NCBI RefSeq assembly: GCF_035582795.1
Contig: NC_134366.1
Coordinates: forward strand, 137,540,756 to 137,604,755
Source: Mycteria americana
Taxonomy: Eukaryota > Chordata > Aves > Ciconiiformes > Ciconiidae
Length of the DNA: 64,000 nucleotides
Reading direction: 5' to 3'
The notes beneath the pieces were generated by a model that saw only the letters and a list, made by a program, of their open reading frames with translations, had not been told where the DNA came from and did no database searches. Positions 10,614-22,258 of this stretch are shown piece by piece (within the stretch, counting starts at the first letter, position 1; each line of letters opens with the position of its first letter). The translations under genes were made by a program, and so were the position numbers.

Positions 10614-13600
10614 GAGCAGCAGTGATAATGATCCTACATGTCGCAGCTTGCAGATGGAGAAACAAGTCTTTCTTTCACTCCCTGTGGGGATGTGGTTTTG
10701 TGTTCCACTGAGCTTGCCTGCATCCCCTTCTACTCCAGGACCCAGGCAAATGCATGTGTACGTCTGTATGGGGTTGTGGAGAAACACACACCAAAGCACA
10801 CACAGACACATATATACACACACATTCATACAATGTCGTATTCCCTCTCTGTATTTTGTCTTGCACAGAGAAGTGAAGAAGGATGGGTGTTCAGACAGAG
10901 GGGCTGTGAGCACGTGAGGTGTGCATGCATGCAAACCTGTTTGTGCATAGCTGGGATGAACAGAGGTGAATACAAGTAGAACTGACTGGTGAAATAAAGA
11001 GCGTGTTCTGTTTGATAAAGGAGTGAATGGAAAGGCTAAAAATGAGTAAAAAGCCACAGGAAGGGTAAGCGCCGAGTGCAACTGAACAAGTAGGTGGGGG
11101 AAAAATTAGCTGTGTGTTTGTGCAATTAAATGGACTTAATGCTCATTTATGCATGATGTTTTTAATGGTACACAGTTACAGGAAAGGAGAAGGGGTGGTG
11201 GAAGCAGAATTTTTGTTAGTTGTATGTGAGCTCCATGAGGAGAACTGTGCTCTCTCTGCAGTAGGGCAGCAGCTGTGAGAGAGGGAGCCTTCAGGATGGG
11301 TATGTTAAACTTTTGGGGAGAAATGTAAATCCCTTTCAGAATTATATTGGCCTTCCGTAAAAAACACAGCATCAGCCACACAAATGTTCTAGGGGAAACA
11401 GACTGAAGGATGTGTGTAGTGATCCTGACCAGAAGACTGTTGTACATCAAGGAGTCAGTGATCCACAAGACGGCCAACCTGAGCAGGCCCAGGGCTGGTT
11501 TTTGCTGTGCTGCACAGGCAGCTTTGCCTTCAGCCTGGTGCTGCGCTGCACAAATCCCTTGGCTTCGGGATAGACTCAGCCAGCTCATTGCAAAAGGAGA
11601 GCCTGCAGGCAGCTCCCACCAGGTACCAGTGATTATGCCACCTGCGTGGCCTTGCCTTTATCTAAAAGCACAGCAAGAAGTTCTCATGCAAACATCCTTT
11701 CTGTTTGACAGTAGAAATTATGAATACAGTTGTTTTCTTGCAATAAAATCCTATAATGACCAAAATTCTACGGATGGGGTCTGCATGATGCACACGTGGA
11801 TCAGAGGCTCATTCAATGCCACACCACTTGGAGTTCCCAGCATTTAAAGGGGCGTAAGATTATCTTTACTCTTCTCTCCTTATAGTGTTATCTCTAATAA
11901 ATAGCATTTAAATGATACCTTACAGAGTCTGAGTGCCTTTCTTACTGGGGTTGTAACAGACCAGCAACTCTTGGTGCAAAACAAGCTGTCAGGTGAGAGA
12001 CTGGCTGGATATTATCTGGATTTTCTTAATGATATCTTCAGCCTTACCGAAACGAGTGCCAAAACTTATTGAGAAAGGCATGACTGGACTCTTTGACAAC
12101 TCTTTGCTGCTCTTATTACAGAATGGCGTTGCTCCACAATGCTAGGTTCATTTTTTTCTTTTTTTCCCAGTTGGTGACAGAACTGAAGACATAAATGTTA
12201 CAGCTCCTAGACATCATGAGCAGAGAAGGAAGTGTTTAGCTCTAGATTGCCTTTTTTAGTCATGAGAGGACTGCATAGGGCTTGAAGTCAGCATAAAACT
12301 GTGAATTTTTCCCTTGAAATGGTCTCCTCTAATAAGAACAAGATTCTCCAAAATCTTTGGCAGAATTAATTGAAATTGTGAAAGAATGAATGACCATATA
12401 AAAAAAAGAAAGTTTTCCTTTAATTTTTTTTTGACCAAAAAGGTAACAGTAGGCTTGTAGCTGAGAATTTGACTTTTATAACTTCTTTGAAGGTTTTAAT
12501 ATTAATAATTCTTGGTCATTTAATATTTTCCTGATGTTCCAAGATTACAGTTTTAATTCTCTTTAATCTGTGTATGAATAATTGATCAGTAGCTTTTATA
12601 TGGTGTCAGTCCAGTAGAACTACCCAATATACCCAAGCTTTTTACATGAAAGATGAGCAGTTCTGCCAACAGAAGATGATTAATCAAAAGAAATTGTAAA
12701 TTATGTACGACACTCACTTCTTTTTCCTTTTGCTCAATAACTATGCAAGTGACATTAAATAAGTGACATTTTTATCATTAAAGGAGAAAAAAGTTAATAC
12801 AAGATGTCCTAATGAAAATCAGATAAAAATAGAAGTGAAAGTAACATATTGTTTGATACATGTAGTTTAAGCTACAGACTGTTGATAGAAATCATTCTCC
12901 TAATCATTATTGGTAGCACAGTAGAACGGCTGTGACATGTTCCAGAAGAAAAACTATTTTTTCTGAGTCATTCCTGTTTGAAGTGAGTAAAGAAATTAAT
13001 ATCTGGGGGTGAATGTGTTGAGGTGGCAGTGTTGTTTTTATCATGGTTTCTGTATGTGGAAGAGATACATTGAGTAAGACAAAAGAATAGAAAAATAACC
13101 AGAAGAAACCAAGGTGGATCCTATGTTTGTAGAGTTGGGAGCAAGGACAGGAGAGGAGTGAGACCATAGGCTCATGGTGCCATACTCTTAATAACTGTTG
13201 CCTCCATGACTATCAAGGCTATCATGAAGCAATGATTGAAGAGAAAGAGAATATATTTGGTTAGACTAGCTGATATGGCTAGAAAAAGTAAACAATCTTT
13301 TTTATTTAGGCACACTGAGCTTTTTTCTGCTGTCTTGTTCTGTGGTGAAAGGAACAGCACCTCTAGCTAAAAACATAAAACCTTAATTACAGCAGTGAAC
13401 TATTAAGGTACAGAGTATTATAAGTGAGGAATTTTACTTAGGGGCCCTTGTACTAAATGGTACACAGAAGTTTTATTTTGTTTTTTTTTCTCAAGGAGGA
13501 AGACCCTTCCCTTCAGATTCAGGGTGATTTTTATCTCCTGGATGGAGCTGTCTTTCCAGCTATACAGATATCTGTGTGTACCTTTCTGGGCATCAGGAGT

Positions 13601-13964
13601 GTAGGCTTCTGTTGCTGGATCTGGAAGTGAATAGTGTTTTAAAACTGCATGACAAATCAAAGTCTGCCTGTTATTTTTGTGGTTTGTGACATAAATTTGA
13701 ACCCTTTTCACTTCAGGTAAGAGATGTTGGATTGAAAGAAATACTGAAGTCATAAATCTATATAAGGACCTCAGGTGACACAGTATCATATGGTTACAGA
13801 TGCATGTAATGGCTATAAAGTAGCTGAGTCTGCTAGTGCTGGTATGTGCACAGTCTGGAGCTGTATGTCTTATTGGATAAGCTCTGATTATTTTGTTGGT
13901 GTAACGGGTGAATGATAGTTATGGGATGAATAAATCCTTGCCTCATAATAAAGACGTGAAGGAC
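10614..13964. other. Non-coding sequence, nothing recognised
   Basis: No gene or named repeat is seen. A degenerate AC/TA microsatellite lies at 10782-10830. The overlapping frames at 10548-11081 and 10638-10979 run across it on opposite strands. The rest is AT-rich. Confidence 0.5.
10782..10830 (+). repeat. Degenerate (AC)n/(TA)n microsatellite
   Basis: Interrupted ACAC and ATAT runs are visible on the + strand. It is simple sequence. Confidence 0.8.
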
Positions 13965-14517
13965 TATCGTGGTTTAGCTTCAGTCACCAATTAAGCACCA
14001 CACAGCCGCTCACTCACCCTCCCCCTCTGGTGCAATGAGGGAGAGAATTGGAAGAGCAAAAGTAAAGAAAACCTGTGGGTTGAGATAAGAACAGTTTAAT
14101 AATTGGGAAAAAAATAATAAATTGTAATAAAAGGAAAAAAACAAGAGAGCAAGAGAGGAACAAAACCCAGGTGATACAACCGCTCACCATGCGCTGACTG
14201 ATGCCCAGCCAGTCCCCAGGCAGTGATCCCTACCCCCTGGCCAACTCCCCCAGTTTCTATACTGAGCATGACGCCATATGGTATGGAATAGCCCTTGGGC
14301 CAGTTTGGATCAACTATCCTGGCTGTGCCCCCTCCCAGCTTCTTGTGCCCCTGGCAGAGCATGGGAAGCTGAAAAGTCCTTGACTAGTGTAAACATTACT
14401 TAGCAACAACTAAAACATCAGTGTGTTATCAACATTATTCTGGTACTAAATCCAGAACACATCACTATACCAGCTACTAGGAAGAAAATTAACTCTAGCC
14501 CAGCCAAAACCAGGACA
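13965..14517 (-). mobile_element. Solo LTR, avian ERV (ERVL-like)
   Basis: This LTR of about 550 bp is in - orientation. Its - strand begins TGTCCTGGTTTTGGCTGGGC and ends near CCACGATA, a pattern I recognise from a widespread bird ERV LTR, probably ERVL. On the - strand it carries a TATA-like TATAGAAA (14254-14261) downstream of a conserved CATATGGCGTCATGCTCAG stretch, and an ATTAAA polyadenylation signal (14095-14100). No internal viral genes adjoin it. Flanks AGGAC and AGGTA are only a partial target-site duplication. The sibling copies at 15966-16510 and 47830-48427 share the same landmarks. Confidence 0.85.
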
Positions 14518-15965
14518 AGGTAAAAGAAGTTTTTAACATGGTTAGGAAAGCACTTGGTGAATACATTGTGTTCCCTGTGTTTACAGATAGGCACAATAGT
14601 TGGTTAGTTGAGTGGTATCCTTTCCCAAAAGCACAAACCTCCCTGAGTTCTCCTTTCACTGTCAGTGCCGAGCAATTCAGCACATGGAAAAATAGCCTAC
14701 TTGGTCAGATATGAATCTGCATTGTTTCATAATTTTCCAGGACTTCATTTCAGAATACTAACAAAAGTAGTTGAAAAGAAAAAAATGGATAAAAACTTAG
14801 GATCAAACAGACAGTAGAATGCCATCCTTTGCCACAAAATGTTAATTTTATTATGCTTGTAAACGATCCCAAGAGTGAGGAGACTAACTTAAAAGTATAC
14901 AAAAATTAACTAATCTGCCATGTCTTTTCTCTTTCCTTGGTGCCTTTGAAATAATTAAAGGGTACATGTTGAAAAGGATGATTAAAACATACTAAATATA
15001 GTGAACACCTACAATTATTAAAACTGAGTTTTGTTACAGGTTGTTTTGCGTTCCCTGTTTTCATTGGTTTGTTTCCCTTCCTTGGATTTTTCTCTTTCTT
15101 TTTCTCGATGAGATACTTTACCAAAAGACGAGTTTTAGAAAGCATACATTTATAAGACTTACACTGCTATTTTCTTTTATTTGAAATTTTAAGCAGGAAA
15201 CCCCAAACCTGACTAATCAAATGCTTATAAGATATAGGGTAATCAAAACTACTGGAGAATAATATAATTTTCTCCTTTATTAGTGATGGAGAATCCAATA
15301 CTTGCCAGCCCTTGACCCTCAAGCTTTTTAGACTTTCCACAAGAGAAATATTATCTTGTTTTTTTTCCTTGAGATGCTGTACCGGAAAACATATATTAAA
15401 ATGTTTTTGAATGCTTTCAGAATTAGCAGTGTGTTGGCTTTGCATAAGAGCACAATTAGCTGGCTGAGCTATACAGTCAGAAAAATATCTTATTGTAAAT
15501 TAATTGTTTCAAACATATCTCTTATTCTGTTACTAATTATGTATCTGCTTAACTTTATTGACATCAATAGTACTTTTTAAAATCAGTGGTGCTACTGTTT
15601 GAGGTAGAGACAAAACTGTATGGGTGCCCAAAGTCAGAGCATCAGCCTCCAGGTGTTCTCTGAACGCAAGGCAACGCAGGGCAGTTTAAAACCATAGAAA
15701 AAGAAGTTCATTCCTCCAGCTCAGACTGAAAGCACACTTCAAAAGACAATGTTGCATGACATAATACTACAATATCTGAACAGTCAAGAACTAGCAAGAT
15801 GGCCTCTGCAAATTGAAGTGTTGGGAAAAACTTAGTATTTAACTAAATCTCTGGGAGTTTTGAAACTTAAGAATGCCCTTGAACTATGTAAGTACAATTT
15901 GGGATTTTTCCATCAGTGGATACACTGGACAATAAAAAATAAATAAAATGAGATATTGTGAAACT
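14518..15965. other. Non-coding sequence between two solo LTRs
   Basis: This is AT-rich sequence with no retroviral genes, so the LTRs on either side are independent insertions rather than the ends of one provirus. No gene is seen. Confidence 0.6.
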
Positions 15966-16510
15966 TGTGGTGGGTTGGCCCTGGCTGGCAGGCAACCTCT
16001 CCCCTTAGTCGCTCGCTTACTTTCCCCCGCAGCAAGATAGGAGAGAAAATCAGAATGGCAAAGGTGAGAAGAAGATTCATGTGTTGAGATAAAGACAGTT
16101 TAATAAGTGAAGGGGGGAAAAAGAAGAAAAGAAAACAAGTGATGCAAAAGCAATCACTCGTCACACAGACCGATGCCCAGCCAGTCCCTGAGCAATGGCT
16201 ACTTTGGAAAAACTCCCCCTCAGTTTTATTGCTGAGCATGACATTATGGTCATCTGGTATGGAATTTCTCTGTGCTCAGTTGGGGTCAGCTGTCCCGGCT
16301 GTGTCCCCTCCCAGCCTCCTGTGCACCCCCAGCCTGCTTGCTGAGGGGCAGAGCGGGACACAGAGAAAGCCTTGACACTGTGCAAGCACTGCTCAGCAAT
16401 AGCTAAAGCATTGGTTTGTTATCAACACTATTTTGGTCACCAGTCTAAAACACAGCACCATACGGGCTGCCGTGACGAAAATTACCTCCATCCCAGCCAG
16501 ACCCAGTACA
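15966..16510 (-). mobile_element. Solo LTR, avian ERV (diverged relative)
   Basis: This second LTR of the same general family is in - orientation, reading TGTACTGGGTCTGGCTGGGA on the - strand and ending near CCACCACA. It keeps the TGTCATGCTCAG element followed by CAATAAAACT in place of the TATA box, and an ATTAAA signal at 16099-16104. It differs from the 13965 copy at its ends and in many internal bases, suggesting a different subfamily or greater age. No target duplication is visible (AAACT against CCTGT). Confidence 0.8.
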
Positions 16511-17731
16511 CCTGTAAAAGCTGATAGAGCTGTCAACACTGTGGCTCATGTGCATTTCCATGCTTAATAAGGACTCTATGGCCTAGCTATTTAAAAAGAA
16601 AATAAATGAGAGAAGAAGATGTGAGCTCATGCTTTTATTTTGCATTTATGTTGAAAACTTCACTGTTATCTGTAATGAAGAGTGTGGACTTAGAGACTTA
16701 ATTCAAGATTGCAGATAAAAATCCATACTCCACAGTGAATATGGAAGAATATGGCAAATTATATTTGGGCAGTTTTAATTTCTTATCTGCATGTCTATTC
16801 TTACTTGCTCTTCAGCTGTTGGTGCTATCAATTTGTGTTCATACACAACTCGGAGAGGTTGTTTTTTGTGAGAAAATGTCAAAAAATGCTTATTTGTTAT
16901 TTAGGTATTTAAAATGTTTTAGTCATCAGTTTGGAAATATAACCAAAACAAATACATTTTTAAAATAGATGGTTCATTTCCCAGACTAGACAGTGCTGTA
17001 AGATCTATAAATACACTGGATGTGTCTGTTCCTCTACTGGGAAATCAAATAATGTTAAAATACATTTTGAAGAGCTGTGATGATTGATATCTAAAATGTT
17101 GTGGGTTAAGTTCCTACACAGTGTAAATCAGTCTGGAAGCTACGAAAAATGTGATCAAACAGCATCTGATACAGAGCTAATGACCAGAGAGAGGCACCAT
17201 CACCACTTCACTTGTTTTTAGTACTTAAGATGCTCTTAAATGTTATTCTGTCCTAATTACAGTTGCCACGACAATATTACAATATTGGCAGTGGATCGAC
17301 TACATTTAAGACATATTTTCCAGTGGCATATCAATGAGCTCTTGTTCCTTCAGTTGTGTTCCACAAAATGACTCAACTTGTTCTGTGATTTACTCAAATG
17401 TTCCTCATGAACATTTTTCATAGTTCTCATATATTTTTAGTTTTGTGAACTGTGCTGCTGATCATGACAACTGTTTCTGCTTCAGAGCTACTTTTCTCAC
17501 TCTCTGGTGCCACATTAGAATCTATGAGCTTCCACTTTTTTCCAGACACTTTTTGCACACAAGGGAGTCCTTTAAATCTTCAAATAAGCATAAAAATAAT
17601 TGCATTATCAGAACCGCTGTTTGCCAGTTAGCTGATAAATGACCAGAATATAAAATTAAAAAAGGCCATATAGTGATGGAATGGTACTCAGTCAGACAGA
17701 ATAATTCTTCTGCTATCCACCATACGAAAAC
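16511..17731. other. Non-coding sequence, nothing recognised
   Basis: AT-rich sequence. The short open frames at 16735-16968 and 17445-17642 show no protein-like features. Confidence 0.5.
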
Positions 17732-17928
17732 TTCTTTACCGTGAGGGTGACCAAGCACTGTCACAGGCTGCCCAGAGAGGTTATGGATTCTCCATCATTG
17801 GAGATATTCAAAAGCCATCTGGACGTGGTCCTGGGCAACCGGCTCTAGGTGGCCTTACTTGAGCAGGGGGGTTGGACCAGATGACCTCCAGAGGTCCCTT
17901 CCAACCTCAACCATTCTGTGATTCTATG
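17732..17928 (+). mobile_element. CR1 LINE, short 3' end
   Basis: This piece of about 200 bp covers the end of CR1 ORF2 and the 3' UTR in + orientation. It has 'gaccagatgacctccagagg' and ends ATTCTGTGATTCTATGA. It is strongly 5'-truncated, as most avian CR1 copies are. Confidence 0.93.
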
Positions 17929-19199
17929 AAAGAAAGTATATTCCCCTTCCACACACACCCCAAATCCAAACCAAACAAAAAACTCCATCAAAATCCAAGC
18001 GAGTGTATTCAGCCTAACTGTGATAATACAGATGACACTTTTATATAGCTTTAAATTACATAACACTGTTCAATGTTTGAGTTGAATTTTGCTTCTCCCT
18101 TAGAAATAGCCTCAGGATATGTAAATGTGAGTTACATAGGTAAAATGCATGGCCAAATCTATGGAACCCTGAATGCAAAAATTTATCGTGATAAAGCCTT
18201 AAAAAACCTCAATTATTGATCTTAATAAATACAGTTATGCTCTAACAAGGTATATATTGCCATTTCTTCTGTCCTGAAGGCAGTGATGCTAAACACTTAG
18301 AGAAATGCTTAAAATTTAACTCCAGTGATGCTAATTAAACATTCAAGGATATATTTAATACTTAATGTATTTAGGAAAGTACTTACATGTATGGTGATGG
18401 GTGGATGAATGATATACATCTAACTTAAAGCACTCTTGTTGACTTCACTGTGCTTGGAAGAAGGGTTGTATGACTGGGTCCCCCCCGACTTCAGAAAATC
18501 ATGTTTGGGTAGATTACACAAGTATTGATTTAGAAGTTGTATGTTTCTTTCTCTAATATGATTTAAGTTATTTTTATCTTTTTTGATTAAGTATTTTAAA
18601 TAAAAATTGACATCTGGAGGATGAGCTGAGTAGTACACAGGATAGCTGAAGTGCAGTGCATAAGGGAAAAATCTTCATTTGACAAGTAACACATTTGCCT
18701 TTTTGTTTATAAATACAAGGTACAATTACATTTTTAGAGTGGGAAATTGTTGCGATTTTAGCTGATGTATGAGTAGCAGGGGAAGCAATGATTATGAAAA
18801 AAAAAGTATTTTCCAGAAGATGAGATATGGTTGACAGCAAAGTAGAGTCTTCAGGTAAAATTAGTCTGGGAGAAAGGTCATAAAGAAAAAGAAATTCTCA
18901 CTTTCAAAGCAAAAAAGCTCTGGGAGACGAGCAGTCATGTAATGAACCTCTCAACTCAGGCAATCTTTCCCATGCTGTTCATTACTTTAAGCTTCTAAAC
19001 AATTTGTACGTTAATTGCTGTGATCTGGACTAGTGCTGTTAAGCACACACAGATTACTTAGGGCAGAATAAAAAGACAGAAGTGATTGCTTTTCAAGAAA
19101 ATGTGGACCTGCACATGAAAAACACATTGCAGTGGCAGCATCACTAATGTTTTGATAGTACAGGAACAAAAATACAGAAGATGATGGAGGGAGAGTCTG
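17929..19199. other. Non-coding sequence, nothing recognised
   Basis: AT-rich, with no gene or named repeat. The frames at 18420-18638 and 18574-18840 on the - strand look random. Confidence 0.5.
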
Positions 19200-19650
19200 C
19201 AGTTGGGTCCAGTGGCTGCCAGGCAGGGCCATGGTGACGGGGCCAGGCCGGGGCCAGGCCGAGACATCGGCCTGCAGCTGGGGGTCAGGGTCAGCCCTGG
19301 TGAGGAGAACAAGGGTGAGACATGGCTGGGGAATGCCATGGGGATGGGGCCGGGCAGAGGCCAGGCTGGGACGTCACTGCATGGGTGGGCCTGGCTCAGC
19401 GGGGCCCATGGCTGGGCAGGGCTGTGGGGAGCTGGAGACCAGCCCTGCTGCTGCATCACTGGGGCAGGGGCTGATGGCCCCAGGGAGCTGACATGGGGTC
19501 CTGGGCCGTGAGCAGGGTGGAGGGACCCGCAGGGAGCTGACATGGGGTCCTGAGCTGTGGGCAGGGTCAGGGGAGCCCTGGGGAACTGAAATGGCCTCCT
19601 GGGCTGTGGGCAGGTTGGGGAGAGCCCCAGGGAGGCAGGGCAAGGCTGTT
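19200..19650 (+). repeat. GC-rich tract with 49-bp minisatellite
   Basis: A sharply GC-rich, G-rich tract stands in AT-rich surroundings. From 19483 to 19629 there are three head-to-tail units of exactly 49 bp (19483-19531, 19532-19580, 19581-19629). Each starts GGGAGCTGACATGGGGTCCT or a close variant. A more diverged unit may precede at 19427. Upstream, a GGCCAGGCCG phrase is repeated near 19240-19262. The long open frames on both strands (a proline-rich one on the -, a glycine-rich one on the +) result from this composition. The period is not a multiple of three, which argues against coding. Confidence 0.85.
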
Positions 19651-19826
19651 AAGGCTGGTAAGTAAGTGCCCTCAGGGCCCTGACAAAGTATATATGTCTC
19701 CGTATTCATACTTGACAGAAAATGTATCTGTTTTAACACTCTTAACCTGAAGTTGCTGTCTGTGAAATTTTTAAGATTTAAATGGCAAAGTAGGGTCATC
19801 ATTATGAGTTTGTACAAAGGCAATCA

Positions 19827-19965
19827 CACAGAATCACAGAACAGCTGAGGTGGGAAGGGACCTCTGGAGGTCCTTGTGTCCAATCCCCCTGCCTGGACAG
19901 GGCCACCCAGTGCCAGCTGCCCAGGACCATGTCCAGGTGTCTAATCCCTGGCAGAGGATTCTATA
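19827..19965 (-). mobile_element. CR1 LINE, short 3' fragment
   Basis: Read on the - strand this is the CR1 3' tail: the + strand starts with CACAGAATCACAGAACAGCT, followed by the complement of the 'gacctccagaggtcccttcc' phrase. It is about 140 bp long and ends where the match fades near 19965. Confidence 0.88.
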
Positions 19966-21240
19966 CCTCTTTTCTTACCTCCAAATAAGAAAGAAAATTG
20001 GACAGGGTTTTGTCTGGCCTCAGGTATCCTGAGTTCACTAAAGTAACTAACTGACTGGGCTGTTTTCAAGCAGTGAGACAGCCCTTTGCATTTCAGGCAT
20101 TTCCTTATTTCAGTCACTGTCTCCTATGTAGTCTCTAACTGAGACAGATCAGATTATTATTGATTTCCTGATGTATACATAATGGTTTTTTTTTTGTGGA
20201 GTAGATTATATCCCACATATATTTTTGTTCTGTAAATCCTCAACACAGCTGTTTTATTATGCACATGCAATTTTAGGGGAAGACACCAGACATTGTACTT
20301 TATTCTAAAGGCCGACGATTGCTTTCACAGTAAAGTTGCTTCAGAAAAAGTTTTTTCTCTAGTTGCTTTAGACTGGGGAATTGTTCAGTTAGGTGACATA
20401 CTGGTAAATCACACAGCAGCTGTGTGATTTGTATTTGCTGTTGTATTTAGTTTTTGAGGTACTGTGCCAAAACCTGAGCAGAAGCTGTAGGGTTTGGGTT
20501 GCAGAAGTGCTGCAGTTAACACAGTTAAATTCTAGGTGAAAATCAGAGCAAGTATATTTAGGTTTTGATAGTTTGCTGATGTTGCCTTATTGATTCTGCT
20601 TTCTTTTGTGAGTGATTGAGAAAACAGGGAGGATCAGGCCAGTGAAGGAGATATAATCTGGAGCAGTAGCCCTGCTCCAGCTCTGCAGACCTAAATGCAG
20701 AATGGGCCACACCAGCTGACATGGCAGCACAGGAGTGAAACAAGGCTGAGATAAGAAAGCAACCTTTACATACTTGAATAACAACCTGAGACCAAATTCC
20801 ACACATAATGACTTAACATGCAGAAAATGTTTTCTCACTAGAGAGACTGGTGTACTTGGTTAGCGTTTGGTATCAGGGGCACTGCTGGCGGCATAGACTT
20901 GTGGTGAGTTTGTTAGTTGTTAGGACGCTGGTGCTGTTTGGGTGCAGGTCAAGGGAAGTTTTGAGGGTCTGTAGGGAACAGCGGGGTGAGATTCCTAAGA
21001 CTGTGAGGGTAGATACTGCGTGTATGCATGTGGGGAGAAGAGTCAAGGGGGGTCTTGAGGGGTGGTAGGGTATGGCTGTGCAGGAGGCAAAGGGCAGTCA
21101 TGGGCAAGACAGACTCCAGTTGGAGAATTTATTGCCAATTAACATAAACATTTAATTACTTATTTGTGTATTGAGAAGGAAGACAAACATTGAAAGACTT
21201 GGGGAAAACACCTTTCCTTTTCTGAGGCTTAATTTCACTC
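19966..21240. other. Non-coding sequence with a 25-bp palindrome
   Basis: No gene is seen. It contains a perfect 12-bp inverted repeat at 20406-20430 (see findings) and a G-rich stretch at about 20850-21110 without coding features. Confidence 0.5.
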
Positions 21241-21439
21241 CAGACACCTTTCCTTCCATCTTCCTTGTCTTCACTCCCCTTGTTATTGCTGCAGGTTACT
21301 CCCAGTCCCTTTTGTGAGGTGATAGGTGGCACAGGCAGTTGTAGCAGTTTCCTTCTGCTGCTCCTTACTTCTTTTCTTGTGCTGCTTCTTTCTTCTTACA
21401 TTTTTCCTCTGCTCCATGCTGGTCTTATCCATGGGCCTG

Positions 21440-21851
21440 CAGCACCTTGTTGGCTCCTGTTAATCTTGTCCATCAGAACCCCTAGGTCCTTCCCTGCAAA
21501 GCTGCTTTCTAGCTGGTCGGCTGCCAGTGCATGCTGATGGATGGAGTTATTCTTCCCCAGTGCAGGACTTCACTTTCCCTTTTGTTGAACTTCATGGGTT
21601 CTTCTCTGCCTTTTTCTCCAGCCTGTTGAGGTCCCTCTGAATGGCAGCACAATGGTCTTGTGTATCAGCCATTCCTCCTAGTCTCATGTCACGTGAACTT
21701 GCTGAGGATGCACTCTGTCCCATCATCCAGATCATTAATGAAGTGGTTGAACAGTATTAGACCCAGTATCAGCCCCCAGGTATACCCCTAGTAACTCGCC
21801 TCCACCTGGACTTTGTGCCAGTGATGAAAACCCTCTGAGCCTGGCAGTTCA
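21440..21851 (-). mobile_element. Old CR1 ORF2 remnant (RT C-terminal region)
   Basis: The + strand carries the complement of the CR1 region just after the RT catalytic core. It has a 'cccctaggtccttccctgc' phrase and a stretch near 21720-21790 about a two-base 'atcattaatgaagtggttga' sequence that matches the corresponding part of the CR1 at 61640-61930. The remnant is heavily diverged. It ends where the younger CR1 3' tail begins at 21852. Its own 3' part fades out below about 21440, although 21240-21440 may also belong to it. Confidence 0.65.
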
Positions 21852-22258
21852 CGGAATCACAGAATAGCTGAGGTGTGAAGGGACCTCTGGAGGTCATCTG
21901 GTCCAACCTCCCTGCTCAAGCAGGGCCACCTAGAGCTGGTTGCCCAGGAACATGTCCCAGCCATTTTTTAGTATCTCCAAGGATGGAGACTCCACAACCC
22001 CTCTGGGCAACCTGTGCCAGTGCTTGGCCACCCTCACAGTGAAAAAGTGTTTCCTGATGTTCAGAGGGAACCTCCCGTGTTTCAGTTTGTGCCTATTGCT
22101 TCTTGTCCTGGCACTGGGCACCACTGAAAAGAGCTTGGCTCCCTCTTCTTTAGAGCCTCCCTTCAGGTATGTGTATACATTGATGAGATCTGCCCCTCCC
22201 CCTAACCTGAGCCTTCTCTTCTCCAGGCTACACAGTCCCAGTCTAGGCTAAACAGTCC
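21852..22258 (-). mobile_element. CR1 LINE, 3' fragment
   Basis: This is a - strand CR1 copy starting on the + strand with ACGGAATCACAGAATAGCTG, the complement of the 3' tail. It runs back through the 3' UTR and the end of ORF2; the - strand frame 21930-22124 includes RTRSNRHKLKHGRFPLNIR. Near its 5' end a short phrase is duplicated (CACAGTCCCAGTCTAGGCTA, then AACAGTCCCAG). It abuts the older CR1 remnant on its 3' side. Confidence 0.93.

Noticed and set aside
13965..16510. The two nearby LTRs as the ends of one provirus
   Set aside because: They differ too much from each other, and the 1.4 kb between them has no retroviral coding sequence.
19058..19543. 161-codon proline-rich minus-strand frame and opposing glycine-rich frames
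   Set aside because: They lie over a GC-rich minisatellite whose 49-bp period breaks the frame at each unit, and the composition alone keeps them open.
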